A stretch of DNA of 64,000 bases from Wuchereria bancrofti. Taxonomy: Eukaryota; Nematoda; Chromadorea; Rhabditida; Onchocercidae. The stretch lies in assembly GCA_005281725.1 (NCBI GenBank), contig SSBO01000012.1, positions 19,853,060 to 19,917,059 on the forward strand. Reading direction: 5' to 3'. Positions 38,101 to 53,100 of this stretch are shown here, piece after piece (position 1 is the stretch's first letter; each line of letters starts with the position of its first letter). Under the pieces are notes generated by a model. The model was not told the DNA's origin. It saw only the letters and a program-made list of their open reading frames with translations, and searched no databases. Both the position numbers and the translations under genes were made by a program.

Positions 38101-41100
38101 CAACAGTTTTTATAACGATAATACTGTTAATATTTAGTGCTATCAATGAACAGATAGATATTTTAAGATATAATTAAATTTGTGATTTTCTTTTTTAATT
38201 AGTTTTTAATAATTCAAATATTCAAATTTTGTATAGATTCAATAATATAAAAAAAGAAAAAGAGTGGAAAAGCTTGTATAAAATAATGCATTCAAAGAGA
38301 ACTGAACAAAAAATTTGAATTGAAATGGAAAAAACAAAAGAAAATCTGTGACGGATAAAATATTAATCATCGGAGAGGTAAGTGATGGATAAATGAAAGG
38401 ATTGGAGAAAGACAGAGAGAGAGAGAGAGGGAGGTAGGAGAGAGGAGAGAAAGGAAAAGATTTCGTCAAAAATGTTTGTTGGAATTGTTTATTTTAAGTG
38501 AAATTAAAAAGAGAAGAAAGTAGGATAGGAAGTGAGGAAAAAAAGGGATGAAATGTCAATGAGGTTGAGAAGGGACGGCAGAAGAGAGGGAGAGGGAAAG
38601 GGAAAAGAGAAAAGAGGGAGAAGAAGTGATAAAGTGGAGGGAAATTTTATTTTTTTTTTAAACAATTTTTCACAGTACTTATGAAACAGTCTATAAAATT
38701 TCAATTTGTTGTTTTCTCTCTGCTCTCAAACAATCTTCTCAAATTACATTTTTCTTTTGTTAAAATCTTTCAAAGTAAAAAAAAAAGAGGAAGAAGAAAA
38801 GTGAAACAGTGAAACATTTATTATAAGTTAAGTAAAATTATTTATTGATAATAATTGTCGCAAAAGATCAAAATTACTACTAATACTACTACAACAGTTA
38901 TCACTCAAATCAAATGGATGGCAAATAAATTACACCTACAATTTTTTATAAGACTGCTCAAAAAAATAAAAACATGAAAATGATTTTTATGAAATATTGG
39001 AATGTTTCTTTTCTTTTAAATTTTTTACTACTCGAAATAAGATTTCAAATTATAATTTATTGACTAAGTTTGTTGCAGTTATTTTTATCATAGATTTTTT
39101 AAACAATTTTTCACAGTACTTATGAAACAGTCTATAAAATTTCAATCTGTTGTTTTCTCTCTGCTCTCAAACAATCTTCTCAAATTACATTTTTCTTTTG
39201 TTGACATTTCCGCGCATACTTTCTTTTCGTGAAAATGGAACAAAGTGTGCCTGCTTGTGGACAGGATGGGTTGATTCATTAGTTTTCGGGCAATATCCTA
39301 GGAGAAGGGAATTTTGACTTCAAATTCAGATAGGTGAAATTTGTTAGACTTACTAAATCGTCTGTCTAAAAGAAAAATATTTCAAACAAACCTACAATTT
39401 CAGGATAGATGCTACAACTTCAGACCTAGCAAATGAAAAGGACCAGTTCAGTCACGCTGTTTCTTTCAAAAAAAAAAAAAAAGAACTATTGCGCATTCTC
39501 GAAGGATACACCCGCATTTACGAGTCCTTTAATAACAGAAAAGGGACGAAACGGCAGATGAAGGTGTACAAGAATCTGCAGATCCAAGACTGCATGCAAA
39601 CGGTTCAGAACAACCTGACACCACAGATGACAGCTTTATTCGGCAACAACCTGAATGACTGTCCTGAGCATTTCAAGGACAGAACAGCTTATCTCATACA
39701 GAAGAGGCCTAGAAAAGATGGCCCGATCAAAGTCCATTTCCACATTCCACTCGATTGGATAATCACTGTCAACGGGCATCTTCTATTGCACTGCAGTCAA
39801 AACAAAGAAACAAAGGTGATCTCTACTCCAAAAGTGTATTCAGGCTAATCTCTACAAGAACTATGCTTGATGCTGCGAATAGTGACATCTCGAATGTCAT
39901 TCTGCTTCAAGAGCCCACAAACAGTCACGGCTAAACACTGACTTGGCCGTCCTTAAGTGATTCGTATACGTGAAGAAAACAGACTCAAAGAATATGTAGG
40001 CTATACATTCTTTCCAGAAACCGAACTTTCTCATTCAGGATTGATTTAATGATCAAAAACTCAATCGCTTCCAAACTTGTTAACTTATCGGCAGGGTCGT
40101 TTCGGTTGAAGCAATATGTCCTTCTCACTATATCTGTTCCAAATCTTCAAGCTGATCCAGCAAAAAAAAAAAATCAAATACTGACCTTCGCTCATTCGAG
40201 CAAGTGATTTCAATGCTAAAGTAGGAAAGAATTCTGAAGCCTAGAAAGAAGTACTAGGCAAACATTGTGTTGAAAACTGCAAAAATAATGGACGGTTCTT
40301 GCTAAAGTTCTGTACAAAGCAGCAACTTGCAACCACAAAGACATTGCTTTTTTTTTTTAAAGCAGAAAGACAACCTAAAAACAACCAAAATGCGTCTTCG
40401 ATCCAAGCATTAATACACTGACTGTATTTTAGCTCTAAGGGAGTATTGGAGATATTCATCGTACCTGAGCGATATCTAGTGCAGAATGTCAAACTGCGCC
40501 ATGCAATGCAAACTCAATGTCTATTTTCAGATCAAACCTAAAACAGGCGATATTGAAGAGAGTTTCAAAGTCCAAAATCTTGGAATTACTCTAGTAAGAG
40601 ACAACTTCTAGTATAGTATTTTTCAAACTAGGCTAATATTCTCCTAAAACTCCGACAACTCCTCAGAAATAGCAGTCCTTCACAGAATGCCTAGAGTTCT
40701 TGTTAAAGAATCCCAAAGATTGATTCGATGAGAACAATCCACAGAATCAGGAACTGCTATCTAAGAAGAGAATTGCTCGTCAAACACACCTCGCTAATCC
40801 ATCCTGCAAGAAAAACAAGTTTTCATCTCATAAGTAATAAACTTCAGCGAAAACTTTGGGACAGCAAGCACAAGTGGTGGACCGGACAAGTGGTTAGAAC
40901 AATCTAGCAAAAAAAAAAGATCCAATCATGCGCAGATACCAGCAACTACAGACGATTCAACGAAGCTTTGGAAGTAGCTTATGGATCAACAACAGATTAG
41001 GCTCACAGCCTTTAAGCATAGATGGCCTCACTGATAAATCCTCCATCCTCAGCCGATGGTCCGAACATTCCCAATTCCTTTCCAATGCCCATCGCTCAGT

Positions 41101-44100
41101 TAAAGGCTCTAGCAATTCAACAATCAGTGAAAAATGAATTGGATGTACCTGTACTGTGGAAGGAATGCAATGAGCATCACTTTTTGCAAGACTCAAATTG
41201 TCTGCCTAAGTTAGGTCTGTAGGTGATCACCTTGTTGCGCAAGTATCAGTGCATTGAAGTCAGTATTCTCAATGCGTGAAACATCATTCACTAAAGGTAT
41301 ATTGTCCTCTTCTATGTGCTCGTCTAAGTTTAAATCATTCTAGCAATTTACTTATCCAGAAAGCATCATTTTCTCGAATACCAAAACTGGTAAAGAGATT
41401 GCTAAACAAGCGTACAGAACATTTGGGAAATTTCATAAAAAAGTATGGAACAATAATCAGATGAAAAAAAAAGCAAAATTAGTTTTTTTTTTTCTTTTTT
41501 TTTTTTGTATGAGTCCGAATCACAGGTCATCCATCTATTGTTATCTCCTTTGGTTTGAAAATTTCATAAGTGTTGTCTCTGCACCATCCTAAATGATAGT
41601 GCGAATAATCTATTTCAATTTTCGTCCATGAAATTGAGCTATCACAATAGTTATTATCGTTAGTCATTATCAATAATTTGTTTATGCTATGTAATTCCTA
41701 TCAGTAAAAGTTATATGATAATTATTTAAGATTAGTTATGACATTATTAGAAAATGTAAAAATGAAATAAATAACAATAATTAATATTGAACATGAATAT
41801 GATAGAAACAAAAATGATTCATATTAATATACTAATATTTGGAATATAACGGTAATGATAATGATAGTATAACGATAGGAAAATAATTATTATTAATATG
41901 AATATGTTGGAGGCAAAAAACGCTTTTCATTAATATACTAATTATAGTATAAAATGCCAAGTATGCTAATTATAATATGAAGTGAAAATTCATTGAATGA
42001 AATGAATATTTTACTATTACTATATTTTACTATGTCCGATCATTTTAATGATTATTTATCACTATTCAAATTTTCTTTAAAAAAAACTTTATGATTGAAA
42101 ATCTTTAAAAATAATATACGTCTATTTTTCAATTTTTTCCTTAATAATTTGCGTTAATGATATCGCAATTACAGCTAAATAGATTTCTAAATAAAATTTC
42201 AGAATAATACTTTATAATTAAAGATTTGAATAGATGAATGATTTATATTAAGGAATGAATGAATAGCATAGCTAATATTATCTTTACATTGTGAAATAAT
42301 ACTTCCTTCCACACATGTAATTTTTTTTCAAACTTAAACTTTAAAGTAAATTAAAGAGAAAAGATAAATTTTGCTTTCTTTTTACATTTATAATATTATA
42401 TATTGACTGCAAAGAAAAAGAAGGAAATAAAATCTGATTTTTTTATGTCTAATACTATGTTGAAAATGTCAAATAAAAAATTGTTAAAAGATTTTTTTTA
42501 GCGAAGAAAAATTCCTATTTAAAAATGAAATCTATCCCATATTATGTAAATGATTGTATTATTCCATGCTATTATTGCTTTGAGTCATATTTATAATTTA
42601 AAAATTTTCACCTAAAAAATGAAAAAAAATATTTCTACTTTAAATGTCTTTTTATGTACATTATTATTTTACAGTGTGTTCAAATAGTCAATAAGTATAA
42701 AAAACTTCCTAAGTTTTTTACTTATTATTTGATAATAGGATTAAATATCTAACATATATATAATATTATCACTGGTAAGAAAAGTAGAAAAAATTTGAAA
42801 AAAATATAAAATTAACATTTAGCATTTAACTGTTAGTAAGTAAATCAAACAATTTGAAATTTTTCAATGGTATAAATTTTGTTCTTACCTAAATCTATTA
42901 TTCTACTAATAGAAATTTTGTATCATCGGAAATGATATGTTTTTTAAAATAAAATTTGATTCAAATATTATCATATTCAATGTATGCAATTAGTTTGTGG
43001 AAAATGTTAAGTAAGATAATTGCGAATGAAGTGGAAAGAATAAAAATATGAATGACTAATAAATTTAGTTAAAAATACACACCTTCAATAATTTTATTTT
43101 TTCATATTCGTGTCATGGAAAAAAAGAAAAAATGACAATTAAAATTTTAACAATCAGGCTAATTAAAGTGGAACAATTTAATGATGATTAAAATGATAAA
43201 ATCCTCCCCGAGAAAAAAAGGGAAAAAAAGAGGAAAAAAAAGTGTGACAAAGGCATCGTCGTTAAATAACATTTAAAATGACACACAATAAATAAAATGG
43301 CTTAGGAAAAGGATAGAAACAGGTAATCAGCAAAACAACGAAAATAATTTGTAAATTTTTTGAGCTCATTTTGTCATTATTAGAGGCTTTGTGATAATGC
43401 TACATTATTATGCATCATTAACATCGCGTAATTCTGTCATATTCTAATTTTACGAATTTTACGAAATAAATTAAAGTAAATGAATTGGTGATTTTGAGAA
43501 ATTGATTCATGTAATTTTTAGGAAATTCAATCAAATTTTAACTTGATTATTTTTAAATTGATTCTAATTTAAGCAAATAATTCATTCATTGTTTCGACTG
43601 TATTAAAAAATTCATCAATTAATAGCGATTAGAAGTGTTAACAAACTAAACAAATTTCCATTAGTTTTAAGGATTCAGAATCTCATTAGAAACTAATTAT
43701 TTATAATGTTTTAAGTCTCACAATAGTCTAATTTGTTTCATGAAATTCATGAAATTTTTTGAGAAAAACCCATCAAAATTCTTTATAATTTCCTTTCAAA
43801 TTCTCTATTTTTAAGCAACCATTTCTGATAACATTTAATAATTTAAAAATATTCGGTCTTAATATAACAAATATTCTCAGCTGCCTTATATTTAAGCATT
43901 GTTTCGTTTTTGTTTTTACAATTGAAATTTAAATTGGTTTGCAAAGTCATATATATAAACGAGATATTCTCTGCTGATCGTATCAAAATTTATAAAATTT
44001 TGAGTTTTCTTGTATTATATTTGAGAAAATTATGTTTAGATTTGTTGCAAAAAAAAAAAAAAAAAATTGAAAGAAATAAAAACAATAAGTTGATGTGATT

Positions 44101-47100
44101 AAAGAAAAAAGATTAATTTCAAAAAAAAGATTATATATGCAGAGAAAAGAAAAGTAACAGGAAATTGATGATTGAACAAGAAGACAACAATAAGATATGA
44201 TTAAACGATCAATTAAATAAAGCAATGCATTTGCAGAAGAAAAAAAAGTAATAGAAAAATTATTGAAAAAAAAAGGTAGCAACAATGATATCATATGATA
44301 ATATGATAAATTGAAGGAAGAAAAGATAAATGATGAAAAAAGTTTTAGTTGAAAGGGATAATAATAATAATATTATTGGAAAAAAAAAACGAATTAAATA
44401 AAATCATACGTACGAAAAAGAAAAAATTAGGAAGTATGGAAGAAAACATTAATGATAGCAGTGATATGATATGAAAAAAAAATTAATTAAATTAAATCAC
44501 ATATATATACAAGATATAAAAGAAGGAAAAGTAATGATGATAAGAATGTGAAAGGAAAGAAATCAAAATTAATTGCATACATTGAAAATTAAATCAGAGA
44601 TATATCATGCGATGAATATTTCAAATCATTCAATCACAACTGACAAGTAAATCCAATCGAGTTATTCCTGCTATTTTAAAACTCAATTCAGTGCAAATGG
44701 TTTGAAAATGACACTTCAAGTTGTTCAAGTATCATTCAATTTAAAAAAAAAAAAAATTCCGCTGTATTTGAATATGATGATGAAAATAGATTAAACAAAA
44801 TTGTAAAAAAAGGAAACATTTTTCTTAATTTTACCTTTTCCTTTTTTTTGTTTCTGTTTTTTTTTGTTGTTGTTAATTGTTTTTTCTTTTATTTTTCATT
44901 TTTTTAGACAAATCTTTTTTCTTTCATGTCATTTATTTATCTATCATATTATATGTCATCTTTTTTTCTCTTCTCTTCTCATCTTGTTAAATTAAACAGC
45001 AAACTTTCGGAATAAAAAAGAAAAACGAAAAAAGAAAAAATTGAAAGAAGGAATTTTTGAAATATTTTTTAAAAAATGCTATCGATTGAATAATATTTTG
45101 CAATGAAAGAAAGAAGAGAAAAAATACAAAGGAATAATTCATAATTGTTAATTAAGCTTTAAATATTTCGTTAAGTGCAAATTTGGTTTCTTAAAAATAC
45201 AAAAGTATCATAGCATCGGGAAGAGCTATTCATACATTTATTATAAGAATGAAAATGTATCATCTTTGTAGCAAATATAAGCTTTATGCAGTTTATTTAA
45301 ACTAATTATCTTCCATTTTAAGAAAATAATGGAAGAACAATGGAAAAAACTATGGCAAAGAAATTAAATATTGAAAAATATTGGTTACGAAGTAAGATAA
45401 AGAAATAAGGAAATAATTCAATATGAAAAACACAACGACGAATATTTTCCTTGTGTTCATAATTTGTTCATAATTTTTTAATTTTACAAGTTAGCAAATT
45501 TTACAAATAAATAGCCCAAAAAATTAGTGGAAAATTTAAAAATTTTGAAAATGAAATTCTGGCTAAATTGTAAAGTAATAAGACAGGGAAGTAAATAAGA
45601 ACGCACTTTAAATACAATTTTGAATTTTTCATTTTTTGTTCTTCTGGGTGGTTGACGTAGAAGTTGAATGAAAATCCATTTCTATGCATCGAATATTATT
45701 AATTGAGAAAAGAAAAAAGAAAGAAGGTAAGCAATGGCAGGACTAACATTCAATATACTTTGAAGCTTTTGCTCATTTTTTTTTTTTTCAAAATTTAATT
45801 TCGTTAAATATAATTATTGGGAAGGGGATATTTTTTAAAGAAAAAAATTGGAAATTCAAAATTGAAATTTCTATTAAAACTACAATTATTTGTATATATT
45901 CATAAATACATTATCAAAGTTATTGCAAAACGAAAAAAAAAGGAAAAATTAATAATATAATGCGGGAAAAATCAATAAAAACACTAATGCAAAATCAATT
46001 TATTACTTAGAAAAATATCAATAAAATTCTCATAGAACTCACAGAAATTATGATATTATATGCCGAAAAATTAGTAGTATTAGTTATAGTTTGGATGAAT
46101 GGAAAAATTATCATACAAAAAATCAAGAGAATTTATCATGAAAAGAAAAATACTAGCAAAATAACACAGAATAAATATCAGCAAAATTATCATTGAAATT
46201 TAGTGATATAATAACGCTGAAAATTCAATATTACTGCCTAGTAAATAATATCGCACCAAAAAAAAAAAGAAAAAAACAATAATATATGTAGAAAAAATCG
46301 ATATTTATAGAAAAGAAAAAATAAATCAAATCATTTCGTAAAAAAGAAATATGAGAAATGTTATTGCAGAATGATAAATATATTAGTAGAATGAAATGAA
46401 TAATAATATAATAATATTTCCTTCTTCTTCATTGCATTCATTCCCTCTTTCCTTTTTTATCTAATCCTCATTATCTCTTTATTTCTTTCCATTCCTTCTC
46501 ATCACTTTTCTCAGATAAAATTTTCAAAAAAAAAAAAAAGAAAAAAAAAAGTTTAGTTGAAATAAATATAAGTGCAAATAGTCCATGACTATTTAAGAAA
46601 AAAAAAGAAAAATGAAAAAGCGATATCATTTTCTTCTTCAACCGATTGAAAATTTCTATTTCATAAGAAAAGTTTTAAAAAATTGGAGGAAAATGTTGAA
46701 ATTTGAACATTTTACATTTTTATATGATACTGCATTAACAGTTTTGTTTTTTTTTTTCATTCTAAATTCTCTGAGATATCCCTAATAAGTATTTTATTTG
46801 GGAAGGCGAAAGAAGATATGGCAAAAAATCGAAATATTTGAAATATTAAAATCAATTATTATTACCAATCATTATACGTATTATCTATATACGCGAATCA
46901 TCAAAATTTACCAATGCGTAACAATTTAATTATTTCAGTTAATTGGTGTTGAAATTTAGTAATAGATTTCAATTGTATATAAATCAAATCATCGTATTTT
47001 TTATTCTACCTTAATCATATTTATTTATTTTCGAGGCATTTATTATCAACTTGCCATGATGATAGCGTTATCATTTGTCTTACCTTTCATTTCAGTTAAA

Positions 47101-50100
47101 TTGCTGATTAATTTACCAATTAGTTAAAAAAAAAGGATGAAGAAGGAAAAAAATTATGTGATAGTATATGACAACGATTAATCCTCCCATTCATTCATTT
47201 CATTCATTCATTCATTCATTCATTCATTCATTCATTCATTCATTCATTCATTCATTCATTCATTCATTCATTCNGAAAATTATTTATGTAATGAAAACAG
47301 AAAAAAAACTAGAAAAGAAAGAGTATTAGTGCTATTTTCATCCTTCTTTACTTTTTTTTAATAAAATAGAGAAGTGAAAGGTTCGATTAACGAATTTGTA
47401 AAAATTGTTAAAGATATTTTTTCAAACAACAGCATAATTTCTTTTCGAAATTTCAGAAAGTATTATGCTGTTATTGAAATTGTTTAGAAATGCCACATTT
47501 TTAAAGTCATAGTGTATTTGTTAATAACTGCTTAACTGTTACACTACTTAATTTAAAAAAGTTATTAATACATATTTTTAGTACATGTATTTAAAAAACA
47601 ATAAATATGAAATCATTTGTGGAATTATTTCTGTATAATATTTAGTCTTTTTTTTATTTTTTTTTTTTAAATATATTTGTTTAAATCATATTTTTTTAAG
47701 ATTTGAATATTTTATTCGCATTTCTCAAAGAATATGATAAATATATTTCATAGGAATTGCTGGATTGTTGCATTATTCATCAAATTGTTTCCAGTTTATT
47801 TGCTATTTTCGATTTATTGCTGATTTATAAATTATTGAATGCTCATTAGCACTTAAGAAATTACTGTAAAGTTATAAAATTGATTAGCTTAGTGGTAATT
47901 CATTTAGATTTATTCTTGATCTATTGAAAATGATTTTATGCTGTTTTTTTTCTAAAAAATTTTTCTGAAATCACTGCTAGTCTATGTTAAGATAATTATC
48001 TGTTTATGGAAATATTAGCATTTCATAAATAATTTTAATCGATTTCATTATTCTTTTTAAAATTTATATTGATGTTTTATATTACTTTAAAATTTAGAAA
48101 ATATTTCAATTTAATTACTGATGCCTACAATTTGCAGTCGATCGTTTCTCAGGATTTTTCTCAAACACAAAATGCTGTTGTGTCATTAAGTTTTGACCGG
48201 TTTGCTCATTTCATTCATTCATTCATTCATTCATTCATTCATTCATTCATTCATTCATTCATTCATTCATTTATTTCATTTCATTTCAATTCATTTCATT
48301 TCATTTGATTTCATTTCATTTCATTTCATTTCATTTTATTCCATTTCATTCATTCATTCATTCATTCATTCATTCATTCATTCATTCATTCATTCATTCA
48401 TTCATTCATTCATTCATTCATTTCATTTCATTTCATTTCATTTCATTTCATTTCATTTCATTTCATTTCATTTCATTTCATTTCATTTCAATTCATTCAT
48501 TCATTTCATTTCATTTCATTTCATTTCATTTCATTTCATTTCATTTCATTTCATTTCATTTCATTTCATTTCATTTCATTCATTCATTCATTCATTCATT
48601 CATTCATTCATTCATTCATTCATTCATTCATTCATTCATTCATTCATTCATTTCATTTCATTTCATTTCATTTCATTTAATTTAACTTAATTTAATTTAA
48701 TTTAATTTATTCTTTTCGGGAAGCCAAAGTGAAATGAGCCTATCTTTTATGCAAATTTAAATGCATGCTCTAAAGTTATTTAGTCTTCTTAAGCTTGACT
48801 AGTTAGTTAAGTCTAAAACCTTTATGAAGTGATTTTTATTATATACATAAATATGTTTTGAGCCGAATATTTAAATTTGCAACACATAAACACAAAATAG
48901 AGAAATACAAAGAATGGAAATGAAATAGGAAGTGGAAATGAAAAAAAGCGGAATGCATAACATATAATTTGTAAAAGAAGAAAACAAATGCAATAACATT
49001 TTGTCGTCGACGAAATTGGTGCATAAATGAAAATATTTATGAATAATTTTTGTTTAAAGCCTTTGTCAACATGATTTTACTTTTAAACAGAAGATAAAAA
49101 TCCGAGATCGCTGATTAAATTATTATATTTCTAATTCAGAAATAAACTACAATATAGCAAATAACTCTTATCAATGATAATCGCTTCATTTCTTCCACTT
49201 TTTTAGTTCTATGAAATAATATCAAATTTATTGAAATAGTTAGAATCTTAATTTTTAGAGTTTATTTAGATTTTTATTTGTGTAATTTTTATCTATGCAA
49301 TTAATGCAGCAAATTAAGTAACTGATTGAAATGTTAATGAACTATAAAAATTAAATAAAATGAACTAAATAAATGAAAGAAGATTAAGTAAGAGAATTAC
49401 ATAAGTTACAAAAACCAAGTTAGAATTTGAAAAATTCAATTAACTATAGCTTAAAATCATAATTCAGTCCAACAATAAAAGTACAATTATACGATTTTCT
49501 TTTACAAATTTTTTAAATTTATTCCAAAATCAAAAAACAAGAAAATGCATCTAAAAGAACTGAAATAGAATGCAACGAATGAAAAATTGAGGTTACAGTA
49601 TAACAGCGATCAAAGAAATGTAAGGTGAGCAGGAGAGATTACGGTAACAAAATTGAAATTTGATATAATAAAATGTATTTTTTGTTAACCTTCATTAGTG
49701 AATAATTCTCTCGAATATGCATATCAAATTTCATCGTATTCTTGAAATGATATTCATTTCAATTAATTTCATGGTATTTCCTTATCTTATAAACAATAAT
49801 CATTTCATATCAACGTTGAAATTTTACATCAATATAGGAAATTAAATAATTGATGGAAATGTTAATGAATATTAAAAATTAAATGAAATAAGCTAAGCAA
49901 GCGGAAGGAATTAAGTTAATTGAAAATTGTATAGTTGATGAGAATTACTAAATAAAAATTCAAAAAATTTCACCTAAATGTTGAAAAAGTAAAGTAAATG
50001 ATGAAAATGAGAAAAGTAAATAAATATTTTAAAGTTTAGCAATGTAAACTAAGCAAGTGAGGAAAATGAAGTGAGCAATAAAACTTTTTTTAAAAAAAAG

Positions 50101-53100
50101 AAAAAAGTTTAGAAAATTAAATAATCGCTAATAATTCTATGCTCAACAATGATATGGTAGAGTTAATCGAATGCAAAAAGGATAATATAAATGATTAAAA
50201 TATCTTATGGAAAATGTTCATATATTTTGTATAAATTTCTAAACGAAAGTGATAAAAGAAGGCAAAGAAAAAAAAAAACGAAATTCGAAAAATTGCTTAG
50301 CTAAATATGAAACGATAAAGAAATAAAATGGAATAAATAAAATAAAAATGAAATTCAATTGCTTTATACATTGTATTAATAAAAAAAGAAACTTTTTCTG
50401 TCTATAAACAAAAAAAAAATGAAAAAAACGACGAAATATGCTTTGAAACTTTTGCGTCTATTCATAAATTCTTTTTAATCTTTTATTATAAGTTTAAAAA
50501 AAAAAGCATTAATATTGAGTGAAAAAAGAAAAGAATATTCTGCAAAGTTTTTTGGTAATAATATCAATGAATCATATCAAAATATAACTTTAAAATTAAA
50601 CAAATAAATAAATATATATATCGAACTGCAATTTGAATTGTTAAGTAAATTGAACTAAACAAAAGATTTTCTAGTCAAAGAAATTCAATTGATTAAGTTT
50701 TTCAAATTTAATTAATAAATTCCTCATTGCTATTCCTACCAATTTTTTTGCTTAATTGTTAATGAAAAAAATGAATTCAATTATTTATGTCAAATAATAA
50801 CAATAAATATTTTATTATGCATAATTTTTAGCTCTATTTTACATTAATAAAATTTTTATATCAAAAATAATAATAGTTCGGGGACTTTTTGAAAACTGAA
50901 ATTTCCCAGTACATCTATTATTTCTGATAAATATTTATTTTTACCAGAAATATTTTCAATTCCATAGAAATAACAAACTTAAAGAGTGCAGTTAAGCATT
51001 TCAATCATTTCTTCAATGAATTAAGAGAGTTATAAGTAGTTTAGTAAGCAAATCTATAATTCAAACAAAAAAAAAAGGAATAAAGGAAAAATCTCGAATG
51101 AAGAAACATTTGATTAGCTACTGAACATTTATTAAATTATATTTCCATTTGCAATTTGTTGATTTATCAAATTATATTTAAATCACATTTTTAATTTCGC
51201 AACCTTTACCATTTATTTAATCTAAATGAACAAATTTTTCTCTTTGTTATTCTAAAATATATTGAATAAACAAATGCTATATCCGGTTATTCCTTATATA
51301 GTATTTCGAATTTGATCAAATAGTTTACATCAACAAAAAATTTTGTCAAAAAAAGTGATAAAAAAGAATCGATAATAATTTTTAGACTTTAGTTTATTTT
51401 ATACATTTATTGATTTTAATTTGTGATAATTTGAAAATTTGTCACAAATAATTTTTGAGAATTTCCTTTTTAATTTAAAAACGTTGATGTGATATTAATG
51501 AAATTTTAATTGACGTGAAAAAAAAGAAAGAGAAAATTGCTAACATATGGAAAATTATTGAAATATTTCTAAGATTTATTTTTTTTTATACTGCATATAA
51601 ATGAATGATTAAGTAAAGATGAAAAGTTTGCTTAGACATTTGGAATACTTTAAAAATTCCATCATTGTTTGCTTAAATTAACAACTTTAACTAATCCTAA
51701 CAAATAGAGAATGAAAAAAAGGAGAACGAGAATATTTAGCAAATCAATGATATTTGAGCTTTTTTCTTTTAACTTAATCTAAAGTTAAAAAAACCAAAGA
51801 TTATTTAACTTTTTTTTTAATGAATCATTTCATTCGCAAGCAAACAAACGATATAATAAAATTTTGAAACTTCAAACGAAACAGAATAAAGGAGATAGTA
51901 TAAATAAAAATTTATTGTATTGTTGTATAATAAAGTTAAATATTTTTCCTTTTTTTTTTTGAAATATAATCAATTATAAAAAATTGAAACGAAAAAAGCA
52001 AACTTTCTATTTTTATTAATGACATCATTTTTTCATTTATACTTTGATGAAAAATAATAAAATATTTTAGTATAATATTTTTTTTTTTTTGCTTTATTTA
52101 CATGTATATGGCAAATAATAAATGATTACTGATTGGTGAATAAATCAATTGTTATTCAAATAATTTAATTAGTATGCTTAGAAAAGTATACATGGTGACA
52201 TCTATGATGGCAATAACAACAACAAAAACATTTGATAATGATCACATTCATATAAATAAACATATTCGTTTAATGAAAATCCTACCTTGCAAAAGAGGAA
52301 AATTAAATTTTAAAGTTAAATGCATGACTAATGCAATTATTTGTTATTTATTAGAAATGAAGTGTTGTTTTCTCTTAGATCTTTAATTATATTGTTACTC
52401 AACAAGTAAGTAAATCGCACATAAATATTGCATTTTATTAATTCTTATATGAAAACAAAAATTTCTTTTTTTACTTTTTTGTCAATAAATTTAATATATA
52501 AATTTTTTTTCAAAAAAAGAGTAATGCAAAAAAAAAAAAAAATGAAAAAGGCATTTTTATTTCTTTTCTTGAATATGAAAAGAAAAAAGACTACTGGTAT
52601 GTATTTTTTTTTGTTTTAAACAGATTTAAAAAGGAATTTTTAAATTTTCAAAAAAATAAAAAAGAAGACAAGCATTTCTTCTGAGCTTTTCTTTTATTTT
52701 GATAAAATACTGAAAGCAGGAAAAAGAACAAACTATTATTTTTTTTAATAATGATTTTTTAAAAAAAGTAAAAATAAAATTTTTCTTTAAAAGAATAAAA
52801 TTAAGAAATTTCTTTTTTTTTTTGATATAATGCTGGTAAGCAAAAAGATAAAAAAACTATCTTTATTTTTTTTAAACAATAAATTGTTCATTTTTTGTGG
52901 TACGATGTTTAGACAATTATTGAAAAATAAATTAATTCGATGTCTAATATTTTTGTTAAATTATACCGAAATCATAAATTAACTTTTTCTTCATCAAAAA
53001 ATTATTTCACTATGCTATTCATCATTTCGCTAAAGAAAAACATCAATTTGGTAATAAGCAATGACAAGATAACAAATAGATATTTTTCTTCTTAAAAGAA

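Noticed and set aside
40241..40492. 83-residue minus-strand frame
   Set aside because: The plus strand here encodes recognisable LINE endonuclease residues, so this is an antisense shadow.
40928..41222. Separate small genes at 40928-41137, 40957-41196 and 41022-41222
   Set aside because: All overlie the pre-RT region of the decayed LINE ([14 protein letters not shown]); not independent genes.
48193..48690. Three overlapping frames of FIHS/HFISF repeats
   Set aside because: By-products of the ATTC/ATTTC satellite.
35792..48710. Repeat arrays considered as CRISPR
   Set aside because: Units are 4-5 bases with no spacers, and the genome is eukaryotic.
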